From Bacteroidales bacterium (lineage in GTDB: Bacteria > Bacteroidota > Bacteroidia > Bacteroidales > VadinHA17): a stretch of 41,285 nt of DNA. Positions within the stretch are counted from its first letter, which is position 1. Every line of letters begins with the position of its first letter. Location: assembly GCA_012522155.1 (NCBI GenBank), contig JAAYKX010000324.1, positions 1 through 41,285 of the forward strand. Reading direction: 5' to 3'. This document shows, in pieces, positions 19,393 through 27,984 of the stretch. The translations under genes and the position numbers were made by a program. The notes under the pieces are model-generated. The model made no database searches and had not been told where the DNA came from. It was given only the letters and a program-made list of their open reading frames with translations.

Positions 19393-19929
19393 CTATTTCT
19401 TATCATACACCATCGTTGTCTTCCTTTCCCCGCCGGGAGTTGAGGAAGTTGATACGATAGTAAGCACATTCGCTGCGCTGAGTGTCCATTCTTCAGTGGT
19501 TTTTATTTCCATATCCTGAGCGCCTCTTGAAAATGTACGCGTTGTGACTATTCTGAGGGTTTTCCCGTCAGGCAGCCATGAAGCAGTCGACCTGCTCTCA
19601 CCCCTTCCTGTTGAGTTGATACTCTCCCTGCCATCAAGACTGTATTTTGAAGTGAAGGCCTGGTCTCCTCTTGTTCTTTCCACTGTAAGCTGACCGGCCT
19701 CCTGGCTGACGACAAAATTTCCGCCGGCAAACCCGCCTCCCGGCCGCTGACCCTGCGGAGCCTGTCCGCCCGGACCCGGACCAAATGTACTTTTATCTGC
19801 ATTCAGTGCCCATGACCCGCTGAAATTAACCTTGCCTGCCTGTCCGTTAAGTGAAAAAGGCATAATGGTGAAAACAAAAATTATCATTCCTGATAACATG
19901 ATTTTCAGATTAGTGGTTCTCTTTTTCAT
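19393..19929 (-). CDS. Hypothetical secreted protein
   Basis: 178 aa; signal peptide, GSWALNADKSTFGPGPGGQAPQGQRPGGG, repeated beta-strand character. Confidence 0.7.
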   Translation of the reverse strand: MKKRTTNLKIMLSGMIIFVFTIMPFSLNGQAGKVNFSGSWALNADKSTFGPGPGGQAPQGQRPGGGFAGGNFVVSQEAGQLTVERTRGDQAFTSKYSLDGRESINSTGRGESRSTASWLPDGKTLRIVTTRTFSRGAQDMEIKTTEEWTLSAANVLTIVSTSSTPGGERKTTMVYDKK

Positions 19930-19983
19930 TTTTCCATGATTTTATTGGTTTATAACATAGTTATAGACAACACAGCATGGCAG

Positions 19984-20022
19984 ATTATTCCATCAGGTTA
20001 TTTCATCAGATTATTCCATCAG
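19984..20022. repeat. Three 13-nt tandem repeats at the 3' end of the molybdenum hydroxylase gene
   Basis: attattccatcag / gttatttcatcag / attattccatcag; the stop codon (tca, 20019-20021) lies in the last unit. Confidence 0.9.
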
Positions 20023-22307
20023 ACTTTTTCCAAAGCTTCCAGCACCCTTTCGGGACTCATAGGCATCCTGTACAGCCTGGCCCCGGTTGCGTCATAAACA
20101 GCATTGGCTATTATTGCCCCTATGGCTATAATAACGGGTTCCCCTCCTCCCTTCGGGGGTTTATCCCGCCTGTCGAGAATTACACATTCGATTTCCGGGA
20201 TCCATGAGAATTTCGGTATTTCATAATTATCAAATCCGTTTGTAAACACCTTTCCTCCCTCAAAAAACACTTCCTCTCTCAGGGCATATCCCAATCCCAT
20301 ATTCACACAACCCTCCATCTGCAGCACAGCACCCTGCGGATTGACACACAATCCCATATCCTGTGCGGCCACAACCCTTTCCACTTTTATCCTGCCGCTC
20401 GGCCTGTCAACTATGACCTGTGCAATTACAGCCACCCAGGTTCCTGCATCAAAGCCGCAGGCTATTCCTATTCCCCTGCCGCTGGGTGCTTTTGCCGGCG
20501 TATAGCCAAATTTATCAGCTGCAGCCTTCAGACAGTCAATCATGTTTTCATCCTTTAAATTTTTCAGGCGGAATTCAAGCGGGTCAATACCTGCTTTTGA
20601 TGCCATCATGTCTATCTGCGACTCCCGTGCAAAAGTGTTGGTATTATTGTTTGGAGCCCGCCATGAACCGGTAAGCACCGGATGAACAGGACCCGTCTTT
20701 TTGCTTTGGCTGTAGTTTGTGATCCTTACATGGGGCACATCATAAATTGCATCGGCACCCCTGGTGCCTCCGTAATAAAGATGATAGTCCCACATTTTTA
20801 TCAGACCGTCCTTATCAATCCCTGATTTGATCCTGATAACTGAAGCCGGATGAAAGTTATCATAAAAGAACTCCTCCTCCCTTGTCCATTCAAGCATTAC
20901 GGGCTTTCCTGACAGTTTTGCCAGTCTTGCAACCTCAATCCCTTCCTGAAAAGCTATCTTGCCGCCGAATCCCCCGCCCACGAATGGTACTATTACCCGT
21001 ACCTTTTCATGAGGCATGTCAAATTCCCTCACCAGTGCATCCTGAAGTCCGAAAGGAGTCTGGGTTGCCGCCCATACCGTAAGCTTGTCCCCTTCAAGCA
21101 TTGCAAGCGCTGTATGTGTTTCAATGGATGCATGGGCACAGTAACCATCATGAAACTCCGATTCAAAAATGAAGTCGGACGCCCTGGAGCCCTGGTCAAT
21201 ATTTCCCGTACTCCGTAATACATTTACTGCTGAATCAGGGTTCTGCAGCCAGTCGAACAATGTCCTGTCATTGACATCCAGTTCGTCGAAAGTGTATTCA
21301 GCATCAATTTTTACAATGGCTTCATCCACTGTGTCGCGGTTTTCAGACAGTACTGCAATAAAATCCCCGTCACGGACCACCTCTACTCCCTGCATTTCTT
21401 CTGCAGCCGAGACATCAACGGATTTCAGACTGGCACCGTGGGACGGGGGCCTCAGTATTCTAGCAAACACCATTCCCGGCAATCTCAGGTCAGCGGTATA
21501 TATGGCCTTTCCTGTTACCTTTTCATAGGAATCCGTCCTCATCACCGCTTTCCCGACATAGCTGAACTCTGTATGGTCTTCAACGGGCGGTTTTACATCC
21601 AGGTATTTTTCAAGTTTTTTACCTTTTGCCAGTTCGGCATAGCTAATCCCCGTTTCCGGATTTGCAGTATCAGTAACAACACCATCTCTTACTTCCAGAC
21701 GGTCTGCAGGTACATTAAGCTGTTCTGATGCCATTTCAACCAGCACTGCCCGTGCCTCGGCAAGGGCAGCCCTCATTGCAGGACCAAACTGCTGGGTTGT
21801 AAGGGATCCCCATGTACCGGCATCATATGGACAAAGCTCGGTATCCCCCATAACAATTCTTATCTTGTCCGTGGGAACATTAAGCTCATCCGCCATCATC
21901 ATGGGAAGGGATGTAATAATACCCTGTCCCATTTCAATTTTTCCTGTATAGCAGCTTATCATCCCGTCCTGCTGAATATGAAGGAAGGCATTATAATCTT
22001 TTGTCAGGGAACGTCCCGCCTGGCGGGCTCCCTTTGACAGGCCAAGGGCTCTCCACGGTCTGAAATAAATAAATATTCCGGCACCCAGTACGGCCACTCC
22101 TCCTCCAACCAGCCTGACAAAGTTTCTTCTTTTCATGCCGCTTCCCCTATCGTCAGCGGTTGATTCAGAAGATATGCCTTCTTCAGCTTTTGCGTGTGAT
22201 TCAGCCTGAACTTCTCCGGGTGATTTGCCCTGAACTTCTCCGGGTGATTTTCCAGGTACTCTTTCCTGCGATTTGTCCTGCGATTTGTCCTGTGATTTTT
22301 CTTTCAT
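20019..22307 (-). CDS. Xanthine dehydrogenase-family molybdopterin-binding subunit with Tat-like signal
   Basis: 762 aa; MKRRNFVRLVGGGVAVLGAGIF Tat-like signal, GKIEMGQGIITSLPMMMADEL, VGGGFGGKI, catalytic Glu region PPKGGGEPVIIAIGAIIANA. ATGA overlap with the upstream 2Fe-2S gene at 22304-22307. Confidence 0.93.
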   Translation of the reverse strand: MKEKSQDKSQDKSQERVPGKSPGEVQGKSPGEVQAESHAKAEEGISSESTADDRGSGMKRRNFVRLVGGGVAVLGAGIFIYFRPWRALGLSKGARQAGRSLTKDYNAFLHIQQDGMISCYTGKIEMGQGIITSLPMMMADELNVPTDKIRIVMGDTELCPYDAGTWGSLTTQQFGPAMRAALAEARAVLVEMASEQLNVPADRLEVRDGVVTDTANPETGISYAELAKGKKLEKYLDVKPPVEDHTEFSYVGKAVMRTDSYEKVTGKAIYTADLRLPGMVFARILRPPSHGASLKSVDVSAAEEMQGVEVVRDGDFIAVLSENRDTVDEAIVKIDAEYTFDELDVNDRTLFDWLQNPDSAVNVLRSTGNIDQGSRASDFIFESEFHDGYCAHASIETHTALAMLEGDKLTVWAATQTPFGLQDALVREFDMPHEKVRVIVPFVGGGFGGKIAFQEGIEVARLAKLSGKPVMLEWTREEEFFYDNFHPASVIRIKSGIDKDGLIKMWDYHLYYGGTRGADAIYDVPHVRITNYSQSKKTGPVHPVLTGSWRAPNNNTNTFARESQIDMMASKAGIDPLEFRLKNLKDENMIDCLKAAADKFGYTPAKAPSGRGIGIACGFDAGTWVAVIAQVIVDRPSGRIKVERVVAAQDMGLCVNPQGAVLQMEGCVNMGLGYALREEVFFEGGKVFTNGFDNYEIPKFSWIPEIECVILDRRDKPPKGGGEPVIIAIGAIIANAVYDATGARLYRMPMSPERVLEALEKV

Positions 22308-22786
22308 GATTTCCTCCCTCCATTTATTTCCAGTGCAGCTGTTTCAATAGCATCAATAATACGGTTATGTGCACCGCAGCGGCACAGATTATCTTCCATG
22401 CCTTCAATGATCTGCTGTCTTGTGGGTACGGGATTTTTCATAAGCAGAGCCACTGCGGTAAGGATCATACCCGGTGTACAGAATCCGCACTGAAGAGCGT
22501 CATGCTCAATAAATGCCTTCTGAACCGGATGAAGGCTGCCATTCTTTTCAACACCTTCAATAGTCACCACATTTTTTCCCGCAACATCAGCTACGGGAAG
22601 CATGCATGACCTGAAAGGTTCATCATCGATAAGCACCGTACAGGCTCCGCAAAAACCGGTCCCGCATCCGTACTTTGCACCGGTCAGTCCGAAATGATTC
22701 CTTAAGACCCACAGGAGGGTCTGGGAGGTATCAATCAGAACTTCCGTCTTTTCCCCGTTTAAGGTAAAACTCAACTTTTCTTCCAT
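22304..22786 (-). CDS. (2Fe-2S)-binding subunit of molybdenum hydroxylase
   Basis: 160 aa; GAKYGCGTGFCGACTVLIDDEPFRSC and QCGFCTPGMI...NLCRCGAHNRI. Confidence 0.95.
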   Translation of the reverse strand: MEEKLSFTLNGEKTEVLIDTSQTLLWVLRNHFGLTGAKYGCGTGFCGACTVLIDDEPFRSCMLPVADVAGKNVVTIEGVEKNGSLHPVQKAFIEHDALQCGFCTPGMILTAVALLMKNPVPTRQQIIEGMEDNLCRCGAHNRIIDAIETAALEINGGRKS

Positions 22787-23402
22787 GCTGGTTAGTTTGG
22801 TTTATTTCATTTTTATAATCTTCCGGTGTGTCTATATCCTTCAGGATTGACTGATTATCCGTTTCCACCTCAAGAACATCATCCGGAAATCCATGTGCAA
22901 GCATTCTCAGTCCTTTCTCAGGATCAAGTTTTTCGATCTCACTGAAATATTTCTTTCCGATAAGTAGCGGATGACCACGTTTTTTCCGGTAAACAGGTAT
23001 GAATATATTCCTGTCCGAAATGCTGTATGCATGAATCAGCTCCATGACCGTTGCAGGATCTATCATAGGCTGATCGCCCAGGCAAACCAGCACCGCATCA
23101 CAATCTTCAGGCAATGCCCTTATTCCGCATTGCACCGACGACAGCATTCCATCTTTCCATGATTCATTGAAGCACTGTTCCACAGGCATTTTTTCAATTG
23201 CCCTGACAATATCTTCCTGCCCGGACCCCGTGACAACAATAATATTTTTCAATCCGGCAGCCAGGACATTCGAGATAACTTTTTCAATGATGGTCATAGC
23301 CCCGAAAGGCAGAAGCATCTTCATGGAACCCATCCTTGCCGAAGCTCCTGCAGCAAGTATTACAGCATATATCCTGTTCATTCCGCTTGTTGTTTCAGAC
23401 AT
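22731..23402 (-). CDS. Nucleotidyltransferase family protein (MocA-like, molybdenum cofactor)
   Basis: 223 aa; YAVILAAGASARMGSMKMLLPFG, VLVCLGDQPMIDP, KRGHPLLIGKKYF. Overlaps the next gene by 56 nt. Confidence 0.88.
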   Translation of the reverse strand: MSETTSGMNRIYAVILAAGASARMGSMKMLLPFGAMTIIEKVISNVLAAGLKNIIVVTGSGQEDIVRAIEKMPVEQCFNESWKDGMLSSVQCGIRALPEDCDAVLVCLGDQPMIDPATVMELIHAYSISDRNIFIPVYRKKRGHPLLIGKKYFSEIEKLDPEKGLRMLAHGFPDDVLEVETDNQSILKDIDTPEDYKNEINQTNQHGRKVEFYLKRGKDGSSD

Positions 23403-23403
23403 T

Positions 23404-24513
23404 TCAGCCGTATCCGCGCCTCCGGCCGCGGGACAAATCCTGCTTCACTGTCCTGCTGTTTTTTACCAGAATAAGCTGAGCAATAATGCTGACCGCTATT
23501 TCCTGAACTGTTTTCGATTTTATTTCCAGACCTATCGGTGTATGGATCATGTCCCACTGATCTTCCGTTGCCCATCCCTCCGCCAGAAAATCGGAACGCA
23601 TTTTAGCCACCTTGCCCCTGCTTCCTATCATACCCACATATCCGGCCTTTGAGCCGATACACGGCCGAAGGGCTTCAGCGTCATAACCATGCCCCCTGGT
23701 AACAATAACAATATAGGTATCAGGTGTTTTATTAATTTCCGCCATTGCCCGGCCTATGTCCTTCACAATTATCCTGCCGGCATCCGGCAGATTGTCAGCA
23801 TTTGCATATTCCTTCCTGTTGTCAACAACTGTTACTTCAAAGCCGGTCAGCCGGCCCAGGTGGGAAAGAGCCCTGCCTATATGTCCGGCGCCTGCTATGA
23901 TAAGTTTTGGCTGGGGGAATACGGGTTCCAGGAAAAAAAGCTGCTTTGCTTTCTCACCGGGAATATCCGGTTCTGTTTTTATGTAATCATCGCCTGCATG
24001 CCCTGTCCGTATCTCTGACAACAGGGATTCAATCATGGCAGATACTGCAGGCGGCAGGCCGGACCCGGCCTTGTCCGCTATCCAGTAACGATGAATGACA
24101 ACAGCTGATTCCCCGTCCGGGCTTACCCTTGTTACAAGAACGCCCGCTTTTTCTTCCATAACGGATCTTTCCATCTCCCTGTAAACCTCCAGATGCTTCA
24201 GGGGGTCTGCATCTATAAGCATTGTGATCCTTCCGCCGCATATCGCCTCCGCCGGATCCTCACTGTTTTTGTCAAACAAAGAATGATGAAAATGTGATTT
24301 CCCCCTAGCTGCATATTCAACTGCGAGTTCCTGTACCCGCCTTTCAGCTATTCCTCCCCCCACAGTTCCGGCAATAAGTCCCCTGTTACTGAAAATTGCC
24401 GAATTCCCTGCCTTTTGGGGTGTTGAACCTTCAGTATCTGTGATAGTTACCAGTACCGGGTTTTTGATAACCGGAGCCAGCCGGAGCAGTCTGAAATAGA
24501 TATTATCTGTCAT
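23404..24513 (-). CDS. XdhC family protein
   Basis: 369 aa; NPVLVTITDTEGSTPQKAGNSAIF, GTVGGGIAERRV, LIIAGAGHIGRALSHLGRLTGFEVTVVDNR, YVGMIGSRGKVAKM. Confidence 0.93.
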   Translation of the reverse strand: MTDNIYFRLLRLAPVIKNPVLVTITDTEGSTPQKAGNSAIFSNRGLIAGTVGGGIAERRVQELAVEYAARGKSHFHHSLFDKNSEDPAEAICGGRITMLIDADPLKHLEVYREMERSVMEEKAGVLVTRVSPDGESAVVIHRYWIADKAGSGLPPAVSAMIESLLSEIRTGHAGDDYIKTEPDIPGEKAKQLFFLEPVFPQPKLIIAGAGHIGRALSHLGRLTGFEVTVVDNRKEYANADNLPDAGRIIVKDIGRAMAEINKTPDTYIVIVTRGHGYDAEALRPCIGSKAGYVGMIGSRGKVAKMRSDFLAEGWATEDQWDMIHTPIGLEIKSKTVQEIAVSIIAQLILVKNSRTVKQDLSRGRRRGYG

Positions 24514-24577
24514 TACGATAACTCTTTTGCGAACTGAAGCTGCAGATCAAATCCCGGAAAGCCAGACAAAGCTGCTT

Positions 24578-24766
24578 CTAGTCTTTTGTTTCTGTCTTGT
24601 CTTCGGCGTGTACCTTTTCCGGTTCATCATCGCCCTTGGAAGCCTTCTTGAATTCTTTCATTCCCTGTCCGAGTCCCTTCATCATTTCCGGTATCTTTCT
24701 TCCTCCGAAAAGAAGCACGACAACCAGCAGAATCAGAATAATCTCAGTTAATCCAAAATTTCCCAT
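24578..24766 (-). CDS. tatA: TatA/E family twin-arginine translocase subunit
   Basis: 62 aa; [42 protein letters not shown]. Confidence 0.93.
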   Translation of the reverse strand: MGNFGLTEIILILLVVVLLFGGRKIPEMMKGLGQGMKEFKKASKGDDEPEKVHAEDKTETKD

Positions 24767-24893
24767 TCTTCAAGAGTTTAAATTATCAGATAAAAGTAGT
24801 ATAAGTAAAGCTTATTAACAAATCTCATTAGCGTGGCCGCAGGACGGTATTTCCGGAAGCATGCAAGACTCCCGTTCCGGCTTTCCGGGATGT

Positions 24894-25664
24894 TTACCGG
24901 CTCCCGAATGTCCGGAGTTTAATTTCCGTCAGGATCTTCTTGGTATACAGCGGAAAGTCACCCTTCATCATCCAGGAATAGTATGAAGGTTCTTCCCTCA
25001 GGATTTCCTCAACTGTCCGTCCCTTATGCTTTCCGAAATTAAACACTTCTGTCCCGTTTTCATCAAAAATGATCCTGCCTGCAAAATCAACATTATTGTT
25101 GTAGGAGCTGTAATCCGCAAGTTTGTCTATATCGTTTTCAAGATCCGGATAAGTGTCGAGCTGCGCCTTCAGCACCTCGTAGGTGGCCTGGGTATCGGCT
25201 GATGCACTGTGTGCATCCTTTAGTTCCTTCCTGCAGTAAAATTTATAGGCAGCTTCCAGGGTACGCTGTTCCTTTTTATGAAAAATAACCTGGACATCAA
25301 CATATTTTCGTTTCCTGAAATTGAAATCCACATTTGTCCGGAGGAATTCCTCCGCAAGGAGCGGTATATCAAATTTTATTGCATTAAAACCCGCCATGTC
25401 GCAGCCTTCAAGAAATGTGACCAGATTTTTTGCTATTTCCCTGAATGTCGGTGCATCAGCAACATCACCGTCCTTAATACCGTGTATTTCACTTACCCTG
25501 GGAGGAATGGGCATTTCAGGATTAACAAGGTGCGTCATCCACTGTTCAGTACCGTTGGGGTTTATTTTCAGTGCAGATATCTCTACAATACGATCCGTTG
25601 AAACATTGATACCTGTTGTTTCAAGATCAATAAATACTATGGGGCGTTTAAGATTGAGTTCCAA
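24894..25664 (-). CDS. 3'-5' exonuclease, DnaQ/epsilon-like
   Basis: 256 aa; FIDLETTGINVSTDRIVEIS, GFNAIKFDIPLL, HSASADTQATYEVLKA. Confidence 0.93.
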   Translation of the reverse strand: MELNLKRPIVFIDLETTGINVSTDRIVEISALKINPNGTEQWMTHLVNPEMPIPPRVSEIHGIKDGDVADAPTFREIAKNLVTFLEGCDMAGFNAIKFDIPLLAEEFLRTNVDFNFRKRKYVDVQVIFHKKEQRTLEAAYKFYCRKELKDAHSASADTQATYEVLKAQLDTYPDLENDIDKLADYSSYNNNVDFAGRIIFDENGTEVFNFGKHKGRTVEEILREEPSYYSWMMKGDFPLYTKKILTEIKLRTFGSR

Positions 25665-25667
25665 TTA

Positions 25668-26798
25668 TCAGGCATTTATCATCATGGGCATAAGCAGCAT
25701 CAGCAGATCTTCCGCTGCATTTTCTGTCTCGGCGGGAAGGAAGAGTCCTGCCCGTGTCGGATCGGCAAGTTCAATCATCACATCCTGAGAAGATATGTTT
25801 GCCAGTATCTCAAGAAGGAAGACCGATTTGAATCCTATTTCCACATCATCACCCTCATACTGGCACTTGATGCGTTCATTGGCGGAAATGGAAAAGTCTA
25901 TATCCTGGGCAGAAACAGTGATCTCATTTCCTTTCAGCTGAAGCTTCACCAGATTACTGGCCTGATTGGAAAACACTGATACCCTTTTGAGGGTGTTATA
26001 AAATTCAACCCGGTCAATGCTGACCTTCCTGGGATTATCTTTGGGAATCACCGAACTGTAATTGGGATAATTACCTTCTACCAGCCTGCAGATTACCTTA
26101 TAATCATTAAGGTTGAAAAAGGCATTTTTATTATCGAATTCCACAAGGAAAGGTCCGGATTCCTTTGGCAGAATATTTTTCAGCAGTGAAGCAGGTTTTT
26201 TGGGCAGAATAAAGGAAGCCATATCATCAGCCTGTGTGTCTGTTCTCTGATATCTTACCAGTTTGTGTGCATCGGAAGCAACAAAAGTGACCATTTCAGT
26301 GGAAACGTCAATAAAAATCCCTCCCATCACCGGGCGCAGTTCATCATCTGCCGTGGCGAAGAGCGTTCTGTTGATACCGGCAAGCATTACTTCGGCATTG
26401 ATGGTAAAGGAAAATTTATTCTCCTCCCTGATGACGGGAAGCGCCGGGAAATCAATTCCGTTCTGACCCATCATCTTAAACTTCCCGTTCTCTGAGGTCA
26501 GCACAACAGCCATCGTTTCCGGGTTGATATCAAAAGTCAGGGGCTGAGCTGAAAACTCCTTCAGGGTATCCAGCAATATCCTTGCCGGCAAAGCAATAAT
26601 ACCGTCTCCTTCGGTGTTCTCGAGCTTTATTCTCGTTATAAGGGTTGATTCAAGATCTGAAGCTGTTATCTCCAGATCATTTCCTGAAAGGCTGAACAGG
26701 AAATTATCCAGGATGGGAAGTGTGTTCTTTGAACTTATAACCCTGCTTATGGCTTGAAGATGACCAAGTAATTCAGTGCTGGATACTACAAATTTCAT
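25668..26798 (-). CDS. dnaN: DNA polymerase III beta subunit (sliding clamp)
   Basis: 376 aa; MKFVVSSTELLGHLQAISRVISSKNTLPILDNFLF and C-terminal LLMLLMPMMINA. Confidence 0.96.
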   Translation of the reverse strand: MKFVVSSTELLGHLQAISRVISSKNTLPILDNFLFSLSGNDLEITASDLESTLITRIKLENTEGDGIIALPARILLDTLKEFSAQPLTFDINPETMAVVLTSENGKFKMMGQNGIDFPALPVIREENKFSFTINAEVMLAGINRTLFATADDELRPVMGGIFIDVSTEMVTFVASDAHKLVRYQRTDTQADDMASFILPKKPASLLKNILPKESGPFLVEFDNKNAFFNLNDYKVICRLVEGNYPNYSSVIPKDNPRKVSIDRVEFYNTLKRVSVFSNQASNLVKLQLKGNEITVSAQDIDFSISANERIKCQYEGDDVEIGFKSVFLLEILANISSQDVMIELADPTRAGLFLPAETENAAEDLLMLLMPMMINA

Positions 26799-27009
26799 AT
26801 TATTACAGGTTTAAATTATTTTTTCTGCTTTGTATTTATCTATATTACTAATCTTTAGGGAATTAGATCATCAGGAATGATCTGATTCTCAGCTATCAAT
26901 ATTACAAAAAATATATATTCATTCAAACTTAATTATCTACTAATAGATTAATGAAACCGGAAGTCGGACGCCGGTCCCGGTTAACGAATGAGGACCATCA
27001 GGGAAGTTT

Positions 27010-27984
27010 TTACTGTTTTCCGGGATAAAAATAGCTAAGCTTCTTAAGAAGAGGGTCAATATCAAAATACCGCACTATCATGTAATCCTCCCTGTCATCC
27101 GTTTTTCCCCATAGTCTGCCGGCATCGGTTTTTCCATCGCTCAGCCTTTCCCACAGACTGAGTCCGGTATTTTTCCCGTCATTTGTCATGACAGAGATCC
27201 TGTAGGCAGGCTTTTCATCTGCCAGCATCTTTTTTTCATCTTCACTCATTTCAAATGCCCAGCTCTCGAAAGGCACCATCGTATAATAGCTGATATACCG
27301 TTCAAGCCTTGAAGTGTCCCATCCCGCAAGGGAAGTGCTTCCGTCCGAAAGACTGAAGGCTTCTTCCGAAATACTGATACTGAAAGAAGAAGACGGATCG
27401 CTGTAATTGTCAAGAGTTACAGCCGATATTTCCGAGGGAAGAAGATTAAACAGGACATAAGGACGCCAGAACAGCTCATCCGGACTGAACACCGAAGCTA
27501 TGTCTCCCTCAAAGCCCGGAAAATGAACAATGAACGGCCTGCTTCGCTCTTTTACCCTCATGATGTTTCCGTATTTGTTTGATGCGGTCCTGTAAACATA
27601 AAACGATCTGGGAAGCCTTCTCTTCTCATAGACCTTAACCTTTACCGGCAGGATACCTTTTGCCTCTATCTCCTCGTGAAACATTTCAGCCGAGACGGGC
27701 GATTTGATTTTCATCTCCCTCAGCACCCTCATTACAAATACAGTAACACTTTTTCGTGCTTCCCCTTCCTGGTTCACTTTCCATATACCGTCCTTTTGTG
27801 AAAGAAGCACCTTCCGGCTGCCGGACGAAATTTCAAGAGCAGTGATTTCCACGGAAGCATCGCTTGAAAACCTGGTTTCCGCTTTGCCGAAAGGCGACCT
27901 GTTACCGGCAAACACAAATACCAGGGTTAAAAGGACAAGTACCAGCACAGGCAGCAGAATACGGATATATACACTGTCTTTCAT
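27010..27984 (-). CDS. DUF4340-like protein associated with gldFG
   Basis: 324 aa; N-terminal TM, VLLSQKDGIWKVN-type repeat domain; directly follows gldG with a 4-nt overlap. Confidence 0.7.
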   Translation of the reverse strand: MKDSVYIRILLPVLVLVLLTLVFVFAGNRSPFGKAETRFSSDASVEITALEISSGSRKVLLSQKDGIWKVNQEGEARKSVTVFVMRVLREMKIKSPVSAEMFHEEIEAKGILPVKVKVYEKRRLPRSFYVYRTASNKYGNIMRVKERSRPFIVHFPGFEGDIASVFSPDELFWRPYVLFNLLPSEISAVTLDNYSDPSSSFSISISEEAFSLSDGSTSLAGWDTSRLERYISYYTMVPFESWAFEMSEDEKKMLADEKPAYRISVMTNDGKNTGLSLWERLSDGKTDAGRLWGKTDDREDYMIVRYFDIDPLLKKLSYFYPGKQ

